Shown: in pieces, positions 1-7,771 of the stretch
Position numbering within the stretch: position 1 is the first letter of the stretch
Layout of the letters: every line of letters begins with the position of its first letter
Source of the DNA: an uncultured Lachnospiraceae bacterium
GTDB taxonomy: Bacteria > Bacillota > Clostridia > Lachnospirales > Lachnospiraceae
Direction of reading: 5' to 3'
Assembly: GCA_946413945.1 (NCBI GenBank)
Contig: CAMKMR010000059.1
Location: 1-8,796, forward strand
DNA length: 8,796 nt
Notes under the pieces: model-generated
Database searches by the model: none
What the model was told of the DNA's origin: nothing
Seen by the model: only the letters and a program-made list of their open reading frames with translations
Program-made: the position numbers and the translations under genes

Positions 1-189
1 ATCTATAGTCCTGATGCCATCGGGCAGGTTGAGAATTCACTCTCGGGTATCATTAGAAACAATGACATAATAGGTATTGGAGAAGACGATACCATGTGGA
101 TACTTTTGTTACAGACAGGAAAAGCTGGAGCTGCCAAGGTTAAGGAAAGGCTTAAGCTTAATGAATTTAAATTTGAGGAAGTAGAATGA
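1..189 (+). CDS. pelD: PelD-like c-di-GMP receptor, C-terminal fragment (5' end outside window)
   Basis: This is an open frame from the left edge to the TGA at 187-189, giving 62 residues of the C-terminus. The fragment has the shape of the end of a GGDEF domain. There is a helix leading into R-N-N-D (local residues 19-22, bases 55-66), then five residues (IIGIG), then EDDTM where an active cyclase would have GG[DE]EF. The strand WILLLQT and an Ala/Lys-rich helix follow. In PleD-type cyclases RxxD is the allosteric c-di-GMP inhibition site, five residues before GGEEF, and the spacing here is exact. PelD proteins are known to keep this site while losing catalysis, and they activate Pel synthesis when c-di-GMP binds. 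The assignment rests on this pattern plus the pelE-A-F-G genes that follow; the GAF and membrane parts cannot be seen. The stop overlaps the pelE start as ATGA, which suggests translational coupling. It could instead be some other degenerate GGDEF protein, but the context argues for PelD. Confidence 0.8.
   Translation: MYSPDAIGQVENSLSGIIRNNDIIGIGEDDTMWILLLQTGKAGAAKVKERLKLNEFKFEEVE
55..66 (+). other. Codons for c-di-GMP I-site motif RxxD (RNND)
   Basis: AGA-AAC-AAT-GAC encodes R-N-N-D five residues before the degenerate GGDEF position (EDDTM). In GGDEF domains and in PelD this Arg and Asp contact c-di-GMP. Its retention next to a destroyed catalytic signature is what one expects of a receptor rather than an enzyme. 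Confidence 0.7.
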
Positions 190-1208
190 TCTTTATATTT
201 ATAGTTCACATTGTGATCTGCATAATTGTGACTGTATTGCTTAGATTAAAAAAAATAAAGACCAGAGAGCATATAGTTCCGATACTTTATCTGATCCCTG
301 TTACAGGGCCTTTGATCTTTTTTATGGAACAGTGGCTGCAGAAAAGAAAGCTCTATTCCAGTAGAAGTGCAGGTTATGACAGACTTGAGATAGATGATCT
401 TAGATTTCAAAAGATTGTCCTTCCTACTGGAGAGGGGAAAAATGATGTAGTACCTTTGGAAGAAGCTATGGAAATAAATAATTTCTATACAAGAAGAAGT
501 CTTATCATGGATATCTTAAAAGGAAAGCCGGAGGATTATGTGCCAGTACTTGAAAGTGCAAGCCTTTCTGATGATACAGAACTGTCTCATTATGCCACTA
601 CATCCATGATAGCCATTCAGACAAGATATGAGGCAAGGCTCGGGGAATTAGAGCTTAGAATGAGAGATATCCGTGACGCTGTTGATATTAAAGCAGATGT
701 GGAAGCGGATATTGATGAATTTGAAAGAAATCTCAGAGAAAAAGGCAATACTGTAGAGCTTGTTTCTGAGAACTTTAATATTCCAAGTAAGGGTTATATC
801 GTGCTCTTAGATGAATATATCATGCTTATCGATAAGTATATGGATAGTGGTCTTATCTCAGGAGCAATCTATGATATTTATCAGGTAAAGTATGATGCGG
901 CTTTGGTGGAGATGCTGGGCTATGTGAAGGACATAAAGAAATACTGGTTTATGTGGGTTACAAACAGGATAGAGACCGGTCGCCTTAAAGGAATGGATAA
1001 GCTTCTTGAACTTATGAGAATGAACTGGCCTGATGATGAAAAATGTTACATGGTTTATATGGCTTATGCATTTAAGACAGACAATGATGAACTGGCCTTA
1101 GAGATAATTAAGACAGTAGAAGAAAGACAGATTTATTTAAGTAAAAATGGAAAAGAATGGTACGATTTCTGGAGAGGAAAATATGAAAATCCATTTGAAA
1201 AAAGATAA
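186..1208 (+). CDS. pelE: PelE-like membrane protein of the Pel polysaccharide complex
   Basis: The 340-residue product is close in length to Pseudomonas PelE (about 330). Two hydrophobic segments lie at the N-terminus (about residues 2-20 and 30-48), separated by a short basic stretch (RLKKIKTRE). The rest looks cytosolic and largely helical. A conserved-looking block at about residues 103-150 begins RRSLIMDIL, includes DDTELSHYATT and ends near RYEARL; it resembles the PelE signature of paired Arg followed by an acidic-HYA motif. The C-terminal half (about 200-340) consists of helical pairs compatible with the TPR-like repeats described for PelE. PelE is a membrane partner of PelD and PelG and is thought to help assemble the synthase complex; it has no known catalytic activity. 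The ATG at 186 is chosen because GAGGAAG lies at 175-181, the start overlaps the pelD stop by four bases, and both membrane helices need this start. The 3' end overlaps the next gene by 26 bases. Confidence 0.85.
   Translation: MIFIFIVHIVICIIVTVLLRLKKIKTREHIVPILYLIPVTGPLIFFMEQWLQKRKLYSSRSAGYDRLEIDDLRFQKIVLPTGEGKNDVVPLEEAMEINNFYTRRSLIMDILKGKPEDYVPVLESASLSDDTELSHYATTSMIAIQTRYEARLGELELRMRDIRDAVDIKADVEADIDEFERNLREKGNTVELVSENFNIPSKGYIVLLDEYIMLIDKYMDSGLISGAIYDIYQVKYDAALVEMLGYVKDIKKYWFMWVTNRIETGRLKGMDKLLELMRMNWPDDEKCYMVYMAYAFKTDNDELALEIIKTVEERQIYLSKNGKEWYDFWRGKYENPFEKR
1171..1185 (+). promoter_or_regulatory. Ribosome binding site and ATG that fix the DUF2194 gene start
   Basis: GGAGAGG at 1171-1177 sits five bases before the ATG at 1183. 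The upstream in-frame ATG at 1147 has only AT-rich coding sequence before it and would add 12 polar residues lying inside the pelE gene. The start at 1183 also gives a normal basic N-terminus before the membrane helix. Confidence 0.7.
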
Positions 1209-3057
1209 AGATGAGAATAATACCGGTTGGGACAGGGTTCTTGTACCAATAGTAGCAATATTTATATTTACATTCCTTGTTATCCTTCAAAGAAGGGGAG
1301 TAGTCTTAGATGATACAAGAGATGACTTTAATGAAAGTTACGATTTTTCTGCCCCGGTGGATCCTGAGATAGAATGCCTTCTTATTTCTGATAAAGAAGA
1401 CCTGAATTCTATAGAGATAACACCGGAAATGAAGATAGTGTTAGAGCAGATGAAGATCCCATTTAAGGAAAAAGATGTAAGGGATGTAAACTGGCAGGAG
1501 GATCTTGATAAATACAGAAATGTGATCTTTTCTTTTAGTGACTGGGATAAGGCAGCTGATGGGGCCAAGAAGCTTTCCTCATGGATAATGGAAGGCGGGC
1601 ATCTTATGTGTGATACAACGCCTTATGTGGGAGCTGTATTTAAGGCTCTTTATCCAAGGCTTGGTATTGAGGACTGCACTGATTATGTGCCGATAAAAGG
1701 TATCAAGCTTACAGATGAAAGAATGATAGGTTCAAGCGTAAAAAAAAGCTTCATGTTCTCAATGGAGGGAGAGGAAGAAAAAAGAGGACTGGATATTTCT
1801 CTTGGAATTTCCTTAGCTAAAGGGACAGATCTGGCTGTTGTTTCAGAAGATGGAAGAGTACCTCTTATCTGGGGCTATGAGGCAGGAAAAGGAAAGACTG
1901 TCATAATGAATTACACTATGACAGATAAATTTCAAAGGGGTTTTTACTGCCTTGCGTATAGCATGTTAGATGAGGCCTGCATATATCCTGTTTTAAATGC
2001 CTCCAGCTACTATATAGATGACTTCCCATCTCCTGTACCAAGTGGAGATTCATCTTTTATAAAAAGAGATTATGGAGTAGATATAGCAACATTTTATTCC
2101 AATATATGGCTGCCCCAGATAATAAGATGGGAAAAGGAATATGGCATCAAACATATAGGATTTATCATAGAAGATTACAATGATAATGTAAGAGCTCCAT
2201 TTAAAAGAAATACAGCAACAGCAAGATTCCTTATGTTTGGAAATATGCTGCTTAATAATGGAGGGGAATTAGGTCTTCATGGTTATAATCATCAGCCTCT
2301 TTGTTTAGCGGGTGTTGATAATGATATGCAATTTGCTGATTATAAGCTCTGGCCTGATGAAAAAAGCATGGTAGAGTCCATTACAGAATTAAAGGAATTT
2401 TCTGATGAACTCTTTCCTGATCAGAAATTTAAAGTCTATGTTCCGCCTTCAAATATCATTTCAGAGACAGGAAAGAAGGCTTTGTTAAATGCTGACAGGG
2501 ATATAAATGTAATATCAAGTATCTATCTGCCTGATTCAGATGTTAACAGCTGTACACAGGAATTTGGTATAGATGAAGAAAATGGAGTAATTGAAACTCC
2601 GAGGATCGTATCCGGATGTGATCTGGATGATTATATGTATTATACAGCCTTTTCGGAACTGAATTTTCATTATGTGCAGTCACATTTTCTGCATCCTGAT
2701 GACGTACTCGATCCGGATAGAGGTGCTGACTTAGGATGGGCAAAAAATGTTGAGAATTTTGAGGAATATCTTCGTTTTATCCAGATATCAGCACCAGATA
2801 TAAGACAGTGTACAGGTTCGGAAATGGGAGAAGCTACATTAAAATATACAATGATTTCAGTAAAGAAGACTTATAAGGAAAATGGTTTAGATGTTGAACT
2901 TGGAGGGTTTGATAAGGAAGCTTCATTTTTATTAAGGATTAATAATGGAAAATCCATTGGAAAGTTAAAAGGCTGCACTGCAAGTAAGCAGGCTGATGGC
3001 ATCTATCTTATAAATGCCACGAGTAAGCATATTGTTATTGAATATAACCAGGATTAA
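1183..3057 (+). CDS. pelA: DUF2194 / PelA-like membrane-anchored polysaccharide deacetylase
   Basis: The 624-residue product starts with a basic cytosolic tail, followed by one membrane helix (about residues 19-36) with no lipobox or clear cleavage site, so the rest should face outside. Residues about 60-270 look like a Rossmann or amidotransferase-like domain (VIFSFSDWD, WIMEGGHLM, AGKGKTVIMNY). Residues about 278-510 carry deacetylase (NodB/CE4-like) signatures: IDDFPSP with the metal/base Asp pair at 279-280, HGYNH with metal histidines H366 and H370, YVPPSN at about 419-424, and SHFLHPDD at about 500-507. The last 75 residues look like a beta-sandwich. This corresponds to the deacetylase part of PelA, which removes N-acetyl groups from the GalNAc-rich Pel polymer. 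The glycosidase domain at the N-terminus of Pseudomonas PelA is absent, as in Gram-positive pel clusters where the deacetylase stands alone. The gene overlaps pelE by 26 bases and is 11 bases before pelF. The symbol pelA is used for the role in the operon; the sequence family is DUF2194. Confidence 0.82.
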   Translation: MKIHLKKDKDENNTGWDRVLVPIVAIFIFTFLVILQRRGVVLDDTRDDFNESYDFSAPVDPEIECLLISDKEDLNSIEITPEMKIVLEQMKIPFKEKDVRDVNWQEDLDKYRNVIFSFSDWDKAADGAKKLSSWIMEGGHLMCDTTPYVGAVFKALYPRLGIEDCTDYVPIKGIKLTDERMIGSSVKKSFMFSMEGEEEKRGLDISLGISLAKGTDLAVVSEDGRVPLIWGYEAGKGKTVIMNYTMTDKFQRGFYCLAYSMLDEACIYPVLNASSYYIDDFPSPVPSGDSSFIKRDYGVDIATFYSNIWLPQIIRWEKEYGIKHIGFIIEDYNDNVRAPFKRNTATARFLMFGNMLLNNGGELGLHGYNHQPLCLAGVDNDMQFADYKLWPDEKSMVESITELKEFSDELFPDQKFKVYVPPSNIISETGKKALLNADRDINVISSIYLPDSDVNSCTQEFGIDEENGVIETPRIVSGCDLDDYMYYTAFSELNFHYVQSHFLHPDDVLDPDRGADLGWAKNVENFEEYLRFIQISAPDIRQCTGSEMGEATLKYTMISVKKTYKENGLDVELGGFDKEASFLLRINNGKSIGKLKGCTASKQADGIYLINATSKHIVIEYNQD

Positions 3058-3068
3058 GGAGTTAGATA

Positions 3069-4472
3069 ATGCGAGTCTGTATGATCCTTGAAGGCTGCTA
3101 CCCTTATGTATTTGGCGGCGTTTCAAGCTGGACACATCATTATATAGAGGCTATGCCTGACACGGAGTTTTCTCTTTGGACTTTAGGAGCAAATGAGTCT
3201 AACCGAGGAAAGTTTAAATTTACCCTGCCAGAGAATGTAAAAGAGACTCATGAACTTTTTTTAGATACAGCCTTAAATATTGCTGTTGATAAGAAACAGA
3301 GAAGAAATCCAAGACTAAGCAGTCAGGAATTAGAGGAACTTAGCCACCTTTTTGTAGGAGAAAAGGTAAAATGGGAAGTTTTATTTAACCTGTTTAATGT
3401 TAAAAAAGCTAATCCCATGTCAGTTCTTATGAGTGATGAGTTTTTCTCAGTCATTATAAGGCAGTGTAAGGAGAAGTATCCATATATTTCATTTTCAAGC
3501 TTCTTTTTCAATGTAAGAAGCATGCTGCTGCCGGAACTGTATCTTATGACATGCGATATTCCTGAGGCGGATATCTATCACTCAGCTTCAACAGGTTATG
3601 CCGGACTATTAGGTGCCCTTGCCAGATGGAAGACAGGAAAGCCTTTTATTGTTACTGAGCATGGGATCTATACAAGAGAAAGGGAAGAAGAACTTCTTTC
3701 TGCCCAGTGGGTTCCGTCTTATTTAAGACAGCAGTGGATAGATTTATTCTATCAGTTTTCTTCCTGTGCCTATCAGTATGCAGATAGGGTGACCTGTCTT
3801 TTTAAGAACGCCATGAAGATAGAACAGGATATCGGCTGCCCGAAGGAAAAACAGTTAGTAACTCCAAATGGTATTAATTATGACAGATTTAAGGATATAG
3901 GTCCGAAAGAAGATAATGGATATATTGATATAGGGGCAGTCGTAAGAATTGCCAAGATCAAGGATATAAAAACAATGATCTATGCTTTTGCAGAAGTAAA
4001 GAACAGGGTTGAAAATGCAAGGCTTTTTATCCTTGGGGATGTAGATGATCCGGAATATAGTAAAGAATGTCATGACCTGATAGAACAGCTTGGAGTAAAA
4101 GATATAATATTTACAGGAGTCGTAAATGTACTTGAATATATGCCGAAGTTTGATTTTACGATACTTACCAGTATATCTGAAGGCCAGCCTCTTTCGGTGT
4201 TAGAATCATTTGCAGCGGGAAGACCGGCGGTAACAACTGATGTTGGATGCTGCAGGGAACTGATAGAAGGAGAAGATGGACTTGGATCGGCCGGTCTTGT
4301 GGTTCCGCCCATGCATAAGGACCAGTTAGCAGATGCCATGATCTATATGTGCCTAGATAAGGAAAGAAGGCTGGAAATGGGAAGGGCCGGAAGAATGAGA
4401 GCCAAAACTTATTATACTCAGAAAATGAGTATGGACAGATTCAGGGAAATATATAAGGAGGTGCTTTCTTAA
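3069..4472 (+). CDS. pelF: PelF, GT4-family glycosyltransferase of Pel synthesis
   Basis: The 467-residue cytosolic enzyme has a two-domain GT-B fold. The N-terminus MRVCMILEGCYPYVFGGVSS is a near-textbook PelF opening, with the glycine loop GGVSSW at residues 16-21. Further landmarks are TEHGIYTRE (196-204), TPNGINYDRF (265-274), VVRIAKIKDIKT (291-302; R293 and K298 fit the donor phosphate-binding pair of GT4 enzymes), and the E-x7-E motif EGQPLSVLE with E371 and E379. After these comes GRPAVTTDVGCCRELI, the usual GT4 sugar-nucleotide region. PelF is the soluble polymerase of the Pel system; it uses UDP-sugar (UDP-GalNAc in characterised cases) and associates with the PelD-E-G membrane complex. 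The ATG at 3069 has AAGGAG at 3056-3061, which overlaps the previous stop codon. All catalytic landmarks appear intact. This is the most confident family assignment in the window. Confidence 0.95.
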   Translation: MRVCMILEGCYPYVFGGVSSWTHHYIEAMPDTEFSLWTLGANESNRGKFKFTLPENVKETHELFLDTALNIAVDKKQRRNPRLSSQELEELSHLFVGEKVKWEVLFNLFNVKKANPMSVLMSDEFFSVIIRQCKEKYPYISFSSFFFNVRSMLLPELYLMTCDIPEADIYHSASTGYAGLLGALARWKTGKPFIVTEHGIYTREREEELLSAQWVPSYLRQQWIDLFYQFSSCAYQYADRVTCLFKNAMKIEQDIGCPKEKQLVTPNGINYDRFKDIGPKEDNGYIDIGAVVRIAKIKDIKTMIYAFAEVKNRVENARLFILGDVDDPEYSKECHDLIEQLGVKDIIFTGVVNVLEYMPKFDFTILTSISEGQPLSVLESFAAGRPAVTTDVGCCRELIEGEDGLGSAGLVVPPMHKDQLADAMIYMCLDKERRLEMGRAGRMRAKTYYTQKMSMDRFREIYKEVLS

Positions 4473-4473
4473 G

Positions 4474-5964
4474 ATGGCTGGAATTGGTTTTGAATTAAAG
4501 AAAGCATTTAATAAAAAAGGCATATTTGCTTTGCTTAAGGCATATGGTTATTCAGGACTTGTATGTACCGGGCCTATGATCCTTGGCATTGTACTGCTTG
4601 TGGGAATACGACTGTTAGGGATAATGGCTGACGCAGCAAAAAGTGATCTTGGTCTTTTAAATGCGATGGTAACATATACACTTCTTGCTTCGCTTGTAGC
4701 AGTAAATGTGCTTGCTATGGTAACTACAAGATATATAGCAGACTGTATATATATGAAAAAAGAAGAGGAGATAATGCCTTCGTTTTATGGAAGTATATCG
4801 GTGACTCTGCTTTTAGCCTGCCCTTTATATGCAATCTTCCTTCATTTTTCAGGGATAGATTTTTCTTACAGATTTTGCTGCTATGTATTCTTTGGGGAAT
4901 TAGTAGTAGTCTGGACAGAGATAAATTATCTTACGGCAGTAAAAAATTACAGAGAGATCTTAAAAGCCTTTGCTGTGGCAGTAGGAGGATCCCTTGCGGT
5001 GGGTTACATCTTAGCGGTGTATATGCATATGCTGCCAACTATAATGTCCCTTCTTATCGCTATGTGCGTGGGCTATGGAATTATGGGGGCCTGGTATTAC
5101 CTGCTTTTAAGCAAATATTTCCCAAGAGGAAGATGCAGCTCCATGAAGTTTCTTGGATGGATCTCGGCTTATCCGGAACTTGCGGTTTTAGGGCTCTGTC
5201 TTTCGCTCGGCTTGTACGGACATATAGTCATTATGTGGGCGTCGCCTATAAATAATTGTGTAAAAGGCTTATTTTATGAGGCACCCCAGTATGATGTGCC
5301 GGCATTACTGAGCTTTTTATCGATACTTATAACTACGATAAATTTTGTTACCTCAGTGGAAGTTGAGTTTTATCCCAAATATAAGAATTTCTTCGGACTC
5401 CTGAATAGTGAGATGACATATTCTGATATTGAGCAGGCAAGGATAGAGATGGAACAGACTTTGACCAGAGAATTGTCTTATACATTTTTAAAACAGTTTT
5501 TTTCCACTATGCTCTTTATCATTTTAGGGACCATTGTATTTCCTAAACTTCCTTTAGGATTTAATGAAGACATGCTCGGAATATACAATGTGCTTTGTTG
5601 TGCTTACGCTTTTTATGCTATAGGAAATGCCACCATGCTGATCCAGCTTTATTTTGCGGATAATCGTGGTGCCCTTATCTCCGGAGCCACATTTATGTTC
5701 TTTTCCTTTGTGGGGACTATAGTGACACTTTTCTTAGATATTAAATGGTATGGTTTTGGATTTCTGCTCGGATCAGCGCTCTTTACAGTTGTGTCACTAG
5801 CGCAGTTAAGGAAATTTTTATCAAAGATATTAGAAAATGTCTTAAGCCGGCAGCCTATAAGAAACGAAGAGGTAGATGGGATCATGAGCCGTTTTGCCTT
5901 AAAGTGTGAAAATGTATATAAAAAGATATATAAGAAAGAAATCCTTAGAGAAGAGGAAGAATGA
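4474..5964 (+). CDS. pelG: PelG, polytopic membrane protein for Pel export
   Basis: The 496-residue protein has about 12 hydrophobic segments (roughly 28-50, 66-86, 105-125, 132-152, 166-184, 188-212, 230-250, 275-295, 340-357, 368-392, 400-420 and 426-446). A highly charged C-terminal tail follows (residues about 446-496, rich in Lys and Glu). The opening MAGIGFELKKAF followed by YSGLVCTGPM is characteristic of PelG. PelG belongs to the MOP/Wzx-like flippase group and is thought to form the membrane passage for the growing Pel chain together with PelD and PelE. A soluble stretch at about 296-338 (EVEFYPKYKNFF, then an acidic helix) separates the two halves. The start at 4474 is one base after the pelF stop, and AAGGAGGTG at 4455-4463 is the ribosome binding site. 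The gene ends one base before the CotH-like gene starts. Compared with Pseudomonas PelG (about 456 residues) it is slightly longer, mainly through the charged tail. Confidence 0.93.
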   Translation: MAGIGFELKKAFNKKGIFALLKAYGYSGLVCTGPMILGIVLLVGIRLLGIMADAAKSDLGLLNAMVTYTLLASLVAVNVLAMVTTRYIADCIYMKKEEEIMPSFYGSISVTLLLACPLYAIFLHFSGIDFSYRFCCYVFFGELVVVWTEINYLTAVKNYREILKAFAVAVGGSLAVGYILAVYMHMLPTIMSLLIAMCVGYGIMGAWYYLLLSKYFPRGRCSSMKFLGWISAYPELAVLGLCLSLGLYGHIVIMWASPINNCVKGLFYEAPQYDVPALLSFLSILITTINFVTSVEVEFYPKYKNFFGLLNSEMTYSDIEQARIEMEQTLTRELSYTFLKQFFSTMLFIILGTIVFPKLPLGFNEDMLGIYNVLCCAYAFYAIGNATMLIQLYFADNRGALISGATFMFFSFVGTIVTLFLDIKWYGFGFLLGSALFTVVSLAQLRKFLSKILENVLSRQPIRNEEVDGIMSRFALKCENVYKKIYKKEILREEEE

Positions 5965-5968
5965 TATG
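5952..5968 (+). promoter_or_regulatory. Ribosome binding site and ATG that fix the CotH-like lipoprotein start
   Basis: AGAGG at 5952-5956 lies nine bases before the ATG at 5966. An in-frame ATG at 5906 would add 20 residues of basic sequence inside pelG and would bury the signal peptide. The start at 5966 puts a classical n-region (MKRLFKLKK) directly before the hydrophobic core. Confidence 0.75.
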
Positions 5969-7768
5969 AAAAGATTATTTAAATTAAAAAAAATAGTTGT
6001 AACGCTGCTTATGACAGCTTTGATCGCTCAAAGCAGCGGCTGTGTTGGTATCAAAGTTCCAGAAAAGTATAAGGAAAAACAACAAGAAGAGGAAAAAAGT
6101 AAGGATAGAGAAGTTGAAAAAGCCAGTCCTACAGATTATAAACTTAAGGATAATTCTTATATTTATGAAGGGGACGACGACGGCGTTGTAACCATGTATC
6201 TAACAGTTTCCAGGGGAAATGCTTCTGACAATACGGATCACAGCTGGGAAGAGGTTAATAAATATAATGCTTTTTATTACAGCGAAAATGATCTGGAAAA
6301 ATATGGAGTAAACGGTCTATTACAGGTAGGAGATGAACTAGGACCTGCGTCAGGAGAATTAGGTTACGGAAGAACTACTCCAAACTGTACAGTTGTAATA
6401 AGAGGACAGACTTCATCTAAGGATCCTCAAAAAGGATACAAGATAAAGATAAATAAGAACCAGGGAGACTGGAGAGATCAGACAGTTATAAATCTGAATA
6501 AACATGAAATGGAAGCCTTAAGATTCAGGAACAAGATGATGTTTGACCTTCAGAAAGATCTTCCTGATATTACTTCTTTAAGAACTCAGTTTGTGCATCT
6601 TTATGTTAAAGATCTTACAAAGGAAGAGCCGGATACAGTTTTTTATGATTATGGCTTATATACTCAGGTTGAGCAGCCTAATAAGAAAATGTTAAAAGCT
6701 CATGGACTTGATCCTAATGGCAATCTTTATAAAGAAAACCAGATGTTTGAATTTTTCTACTATGATGATATCAGGCTGGTGACAGATCCGGATTATGATG
6801 AAAAGAAATTTAATTATTATCTTAAGACAAGAGGCAGCAATGATCATTCAAAACTTATAGAAATGCTTAAAGATGTAAATGATGGCGCTGCTGATGGAGA
6901 TGAGATACTGGATAAATGGTTTGACAGGGAAAATCTTTCTACCTGGATGGCCTTTAATATAATCACAGGAAATGTAGATACCCAGAGTAGAAATACCCTG
7001 CTTTACAGCCCATCTAATCTTAATACCTGGTTTTTAATGGACTGGGATTGCGACGCAGCTTTAAGAAGATACGAGAATAGTCTGAATGCTAATGATCCAG
7101 CCCTTTATAAGGATGATGCCTGGGGATGGGAGATAGGAGTAAGCAATTACTGGTCAAATGTTTTATTCCAAAAGATTCTTAAATCAGAAAGCTTTAGAAA
7201 ACTCCTTGATGAAAAAGTTGAGGCTATATATAAGGAATACTCGTCAGGAAAAGTAATGGATATGGCAAAAAAATATGCATCTATTGTAAAGCCGTATTGT
7301 TATGGACCGGTAGATAAGATCTATGAGCCCCTTAAAGAAGAGGAATATGACAAGGTCTTAAATAACTTAAATGATGAAATGAAACTGAATTATGAACTAT
7401 ATAAAAAGTCATTAGATATGCCGATGCCTTTCTATATAGGAAAACCGGTGGCAGAGGCTGATAAGACTATATTTACTTGGGATACAGCCTATAGTTTCAG
7501 GGGAAGCGATATCCGTTACAGTATTGAGGTAGCAGATAATTATGACTTTAATAAACCGATCATAAAAGAGGATAATTTATTTATAGGCCAGTATGATTAT
7601 GCTGGTAATTTGAAGGCAGGTCAGTATTTTATCAGAGTAAAGGCTTATGACGACCATGACAATTCCCAGACAGCTTTTGATTATTATGTGACTGAAGATA
7701 GAAAAATATATGGAACGATATGTTTTTATGTGGAAAAAGATGGCACGATTAAACAGGAGGGGGAATAA
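5966..7768 (+). CDS. CotH-family kinase-like surface lipoprotein
   Basis: The 600-residue product begins with a lipoprotein signal peptide: MKRLFKLKK, a hydrophobic core, and SSGC with the lipid-modified Cys at residue 26. The Ser at position -3 is less usual than Leu or Val. A Lys/Glu-rich linker (about 33-53) follows. The middle (about 70-480) matches the CotH family: RGQTSS then KGYKIKI (146-161; the CotH nucleotide-binding-side motif RGxSS with following basic residues), NLNKHE (176-181), GLYTQVEQPNKKML, GNVDTQSRN with D338, and MDWDCD with D359/D361. The spacing of D338 and D361 is 23 residues; from memory this equals the spacing of the catalytic and metal aspartates (D228, D251) in Bacillus CotH. 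Residues about 490-600 look like a fibronectin-III-type beta domain (IFTWDTAYSF, IRYSIEVA, AGQYFIRVKA). CotH proteins are atypical kinases that phosphorylate protein substrates. Here the enzyme would sit outside the membrane, so both its phosphate donor and its target are unknown. It is joined to pelG by a one-base gap and to the VTC gene by none. Confidence 0.87.
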   Translation: MKRLFKLKKIVVTLLMTALIAQSSGCVGIKVPEKYKEKQQEEEKSKDREVEKASPTDYKLKDNSYIYEGDDDGVVTMYLTVSRGNASDNTDHSWEEVNKYNAFYYSENDLEKYGVNGLLQVGDELGPASGELGYGRTTPNCTVVIRGQTSSKDPQKGYKIKINKNQGDWRDQTVINLNKHEMEALRFRNKMMFDLQKDLPDITSLRTQFVHLYVKDLTKEEPDTVFYDYGLYTQVEQPNKKMLKAHGLDPNGNLYKENQMFEFFYYDDIRLVTDPDYDEKKFNYYLKTRGSNDHSKLIEMLKDVNDGAADGDEILDKWFDRENLSTWMAFNIITGNVDTQSRNTLLYSPSNLNTWFLMDWDCDAALRRYENSLNANDPALYKDDAWGWEIGVSNYWSNVLFQKILKSESFRKLLDEKVEAIYKEYSSGKVMDMAKKYASIVKPYCYGPVDKIYEPLKEEEYDKVLNNLNDEMKLNYELYKKSLDMPMPFYIGKPVAEADKTIFTWDTAYSFRGSDIRYSIEVADNYDFNKPIIKEDNLFIGQYDYAGNLKAGQYFIRVKAYDDHDNSQTAFDYYVTEDRKIYGTICFYVEKDGTIKQEGE

Positions 7769-7771
7769 GTG
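7755..7771 (+). promoter_or_regulatory. Ribosome binding site for a GTG start
   Basis: AGGAGGGGG at 7755-7763 lies inside the last codons of the CotH-like gene, with eight bases between AGGAGG and the GTG at 7769. The GTG directly abuts the upstream TAA. No ATG near this point keeps the conserved RHELKY beginning of the VTC domain, so GTG is the start. Confidence 0.85.

Noticed and set aside
1147..1182. Upstream in-frame ATG that would lengthen the DUF2194 protein by 12 residues
   Set aside because: It lacks a ribosome binding site and lies inside pelE; the ATG at 1183 has GGAGAGG at the right distance.
4875..5255. 126-codon open frame on the + strand inside pelG
   Set aside because: It lies wholly within pelG in another frame, and its translation resembles no family.
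5906..5965. Upstream in-frame ATG that would lengthen the CotH-like protein by 20 basic residues
   Set aside because: It lies inside pelG and would displace the lipoprotein signal peptide from the N-terminus; the ATG at 5966 has AGAGG nine bases upstream.
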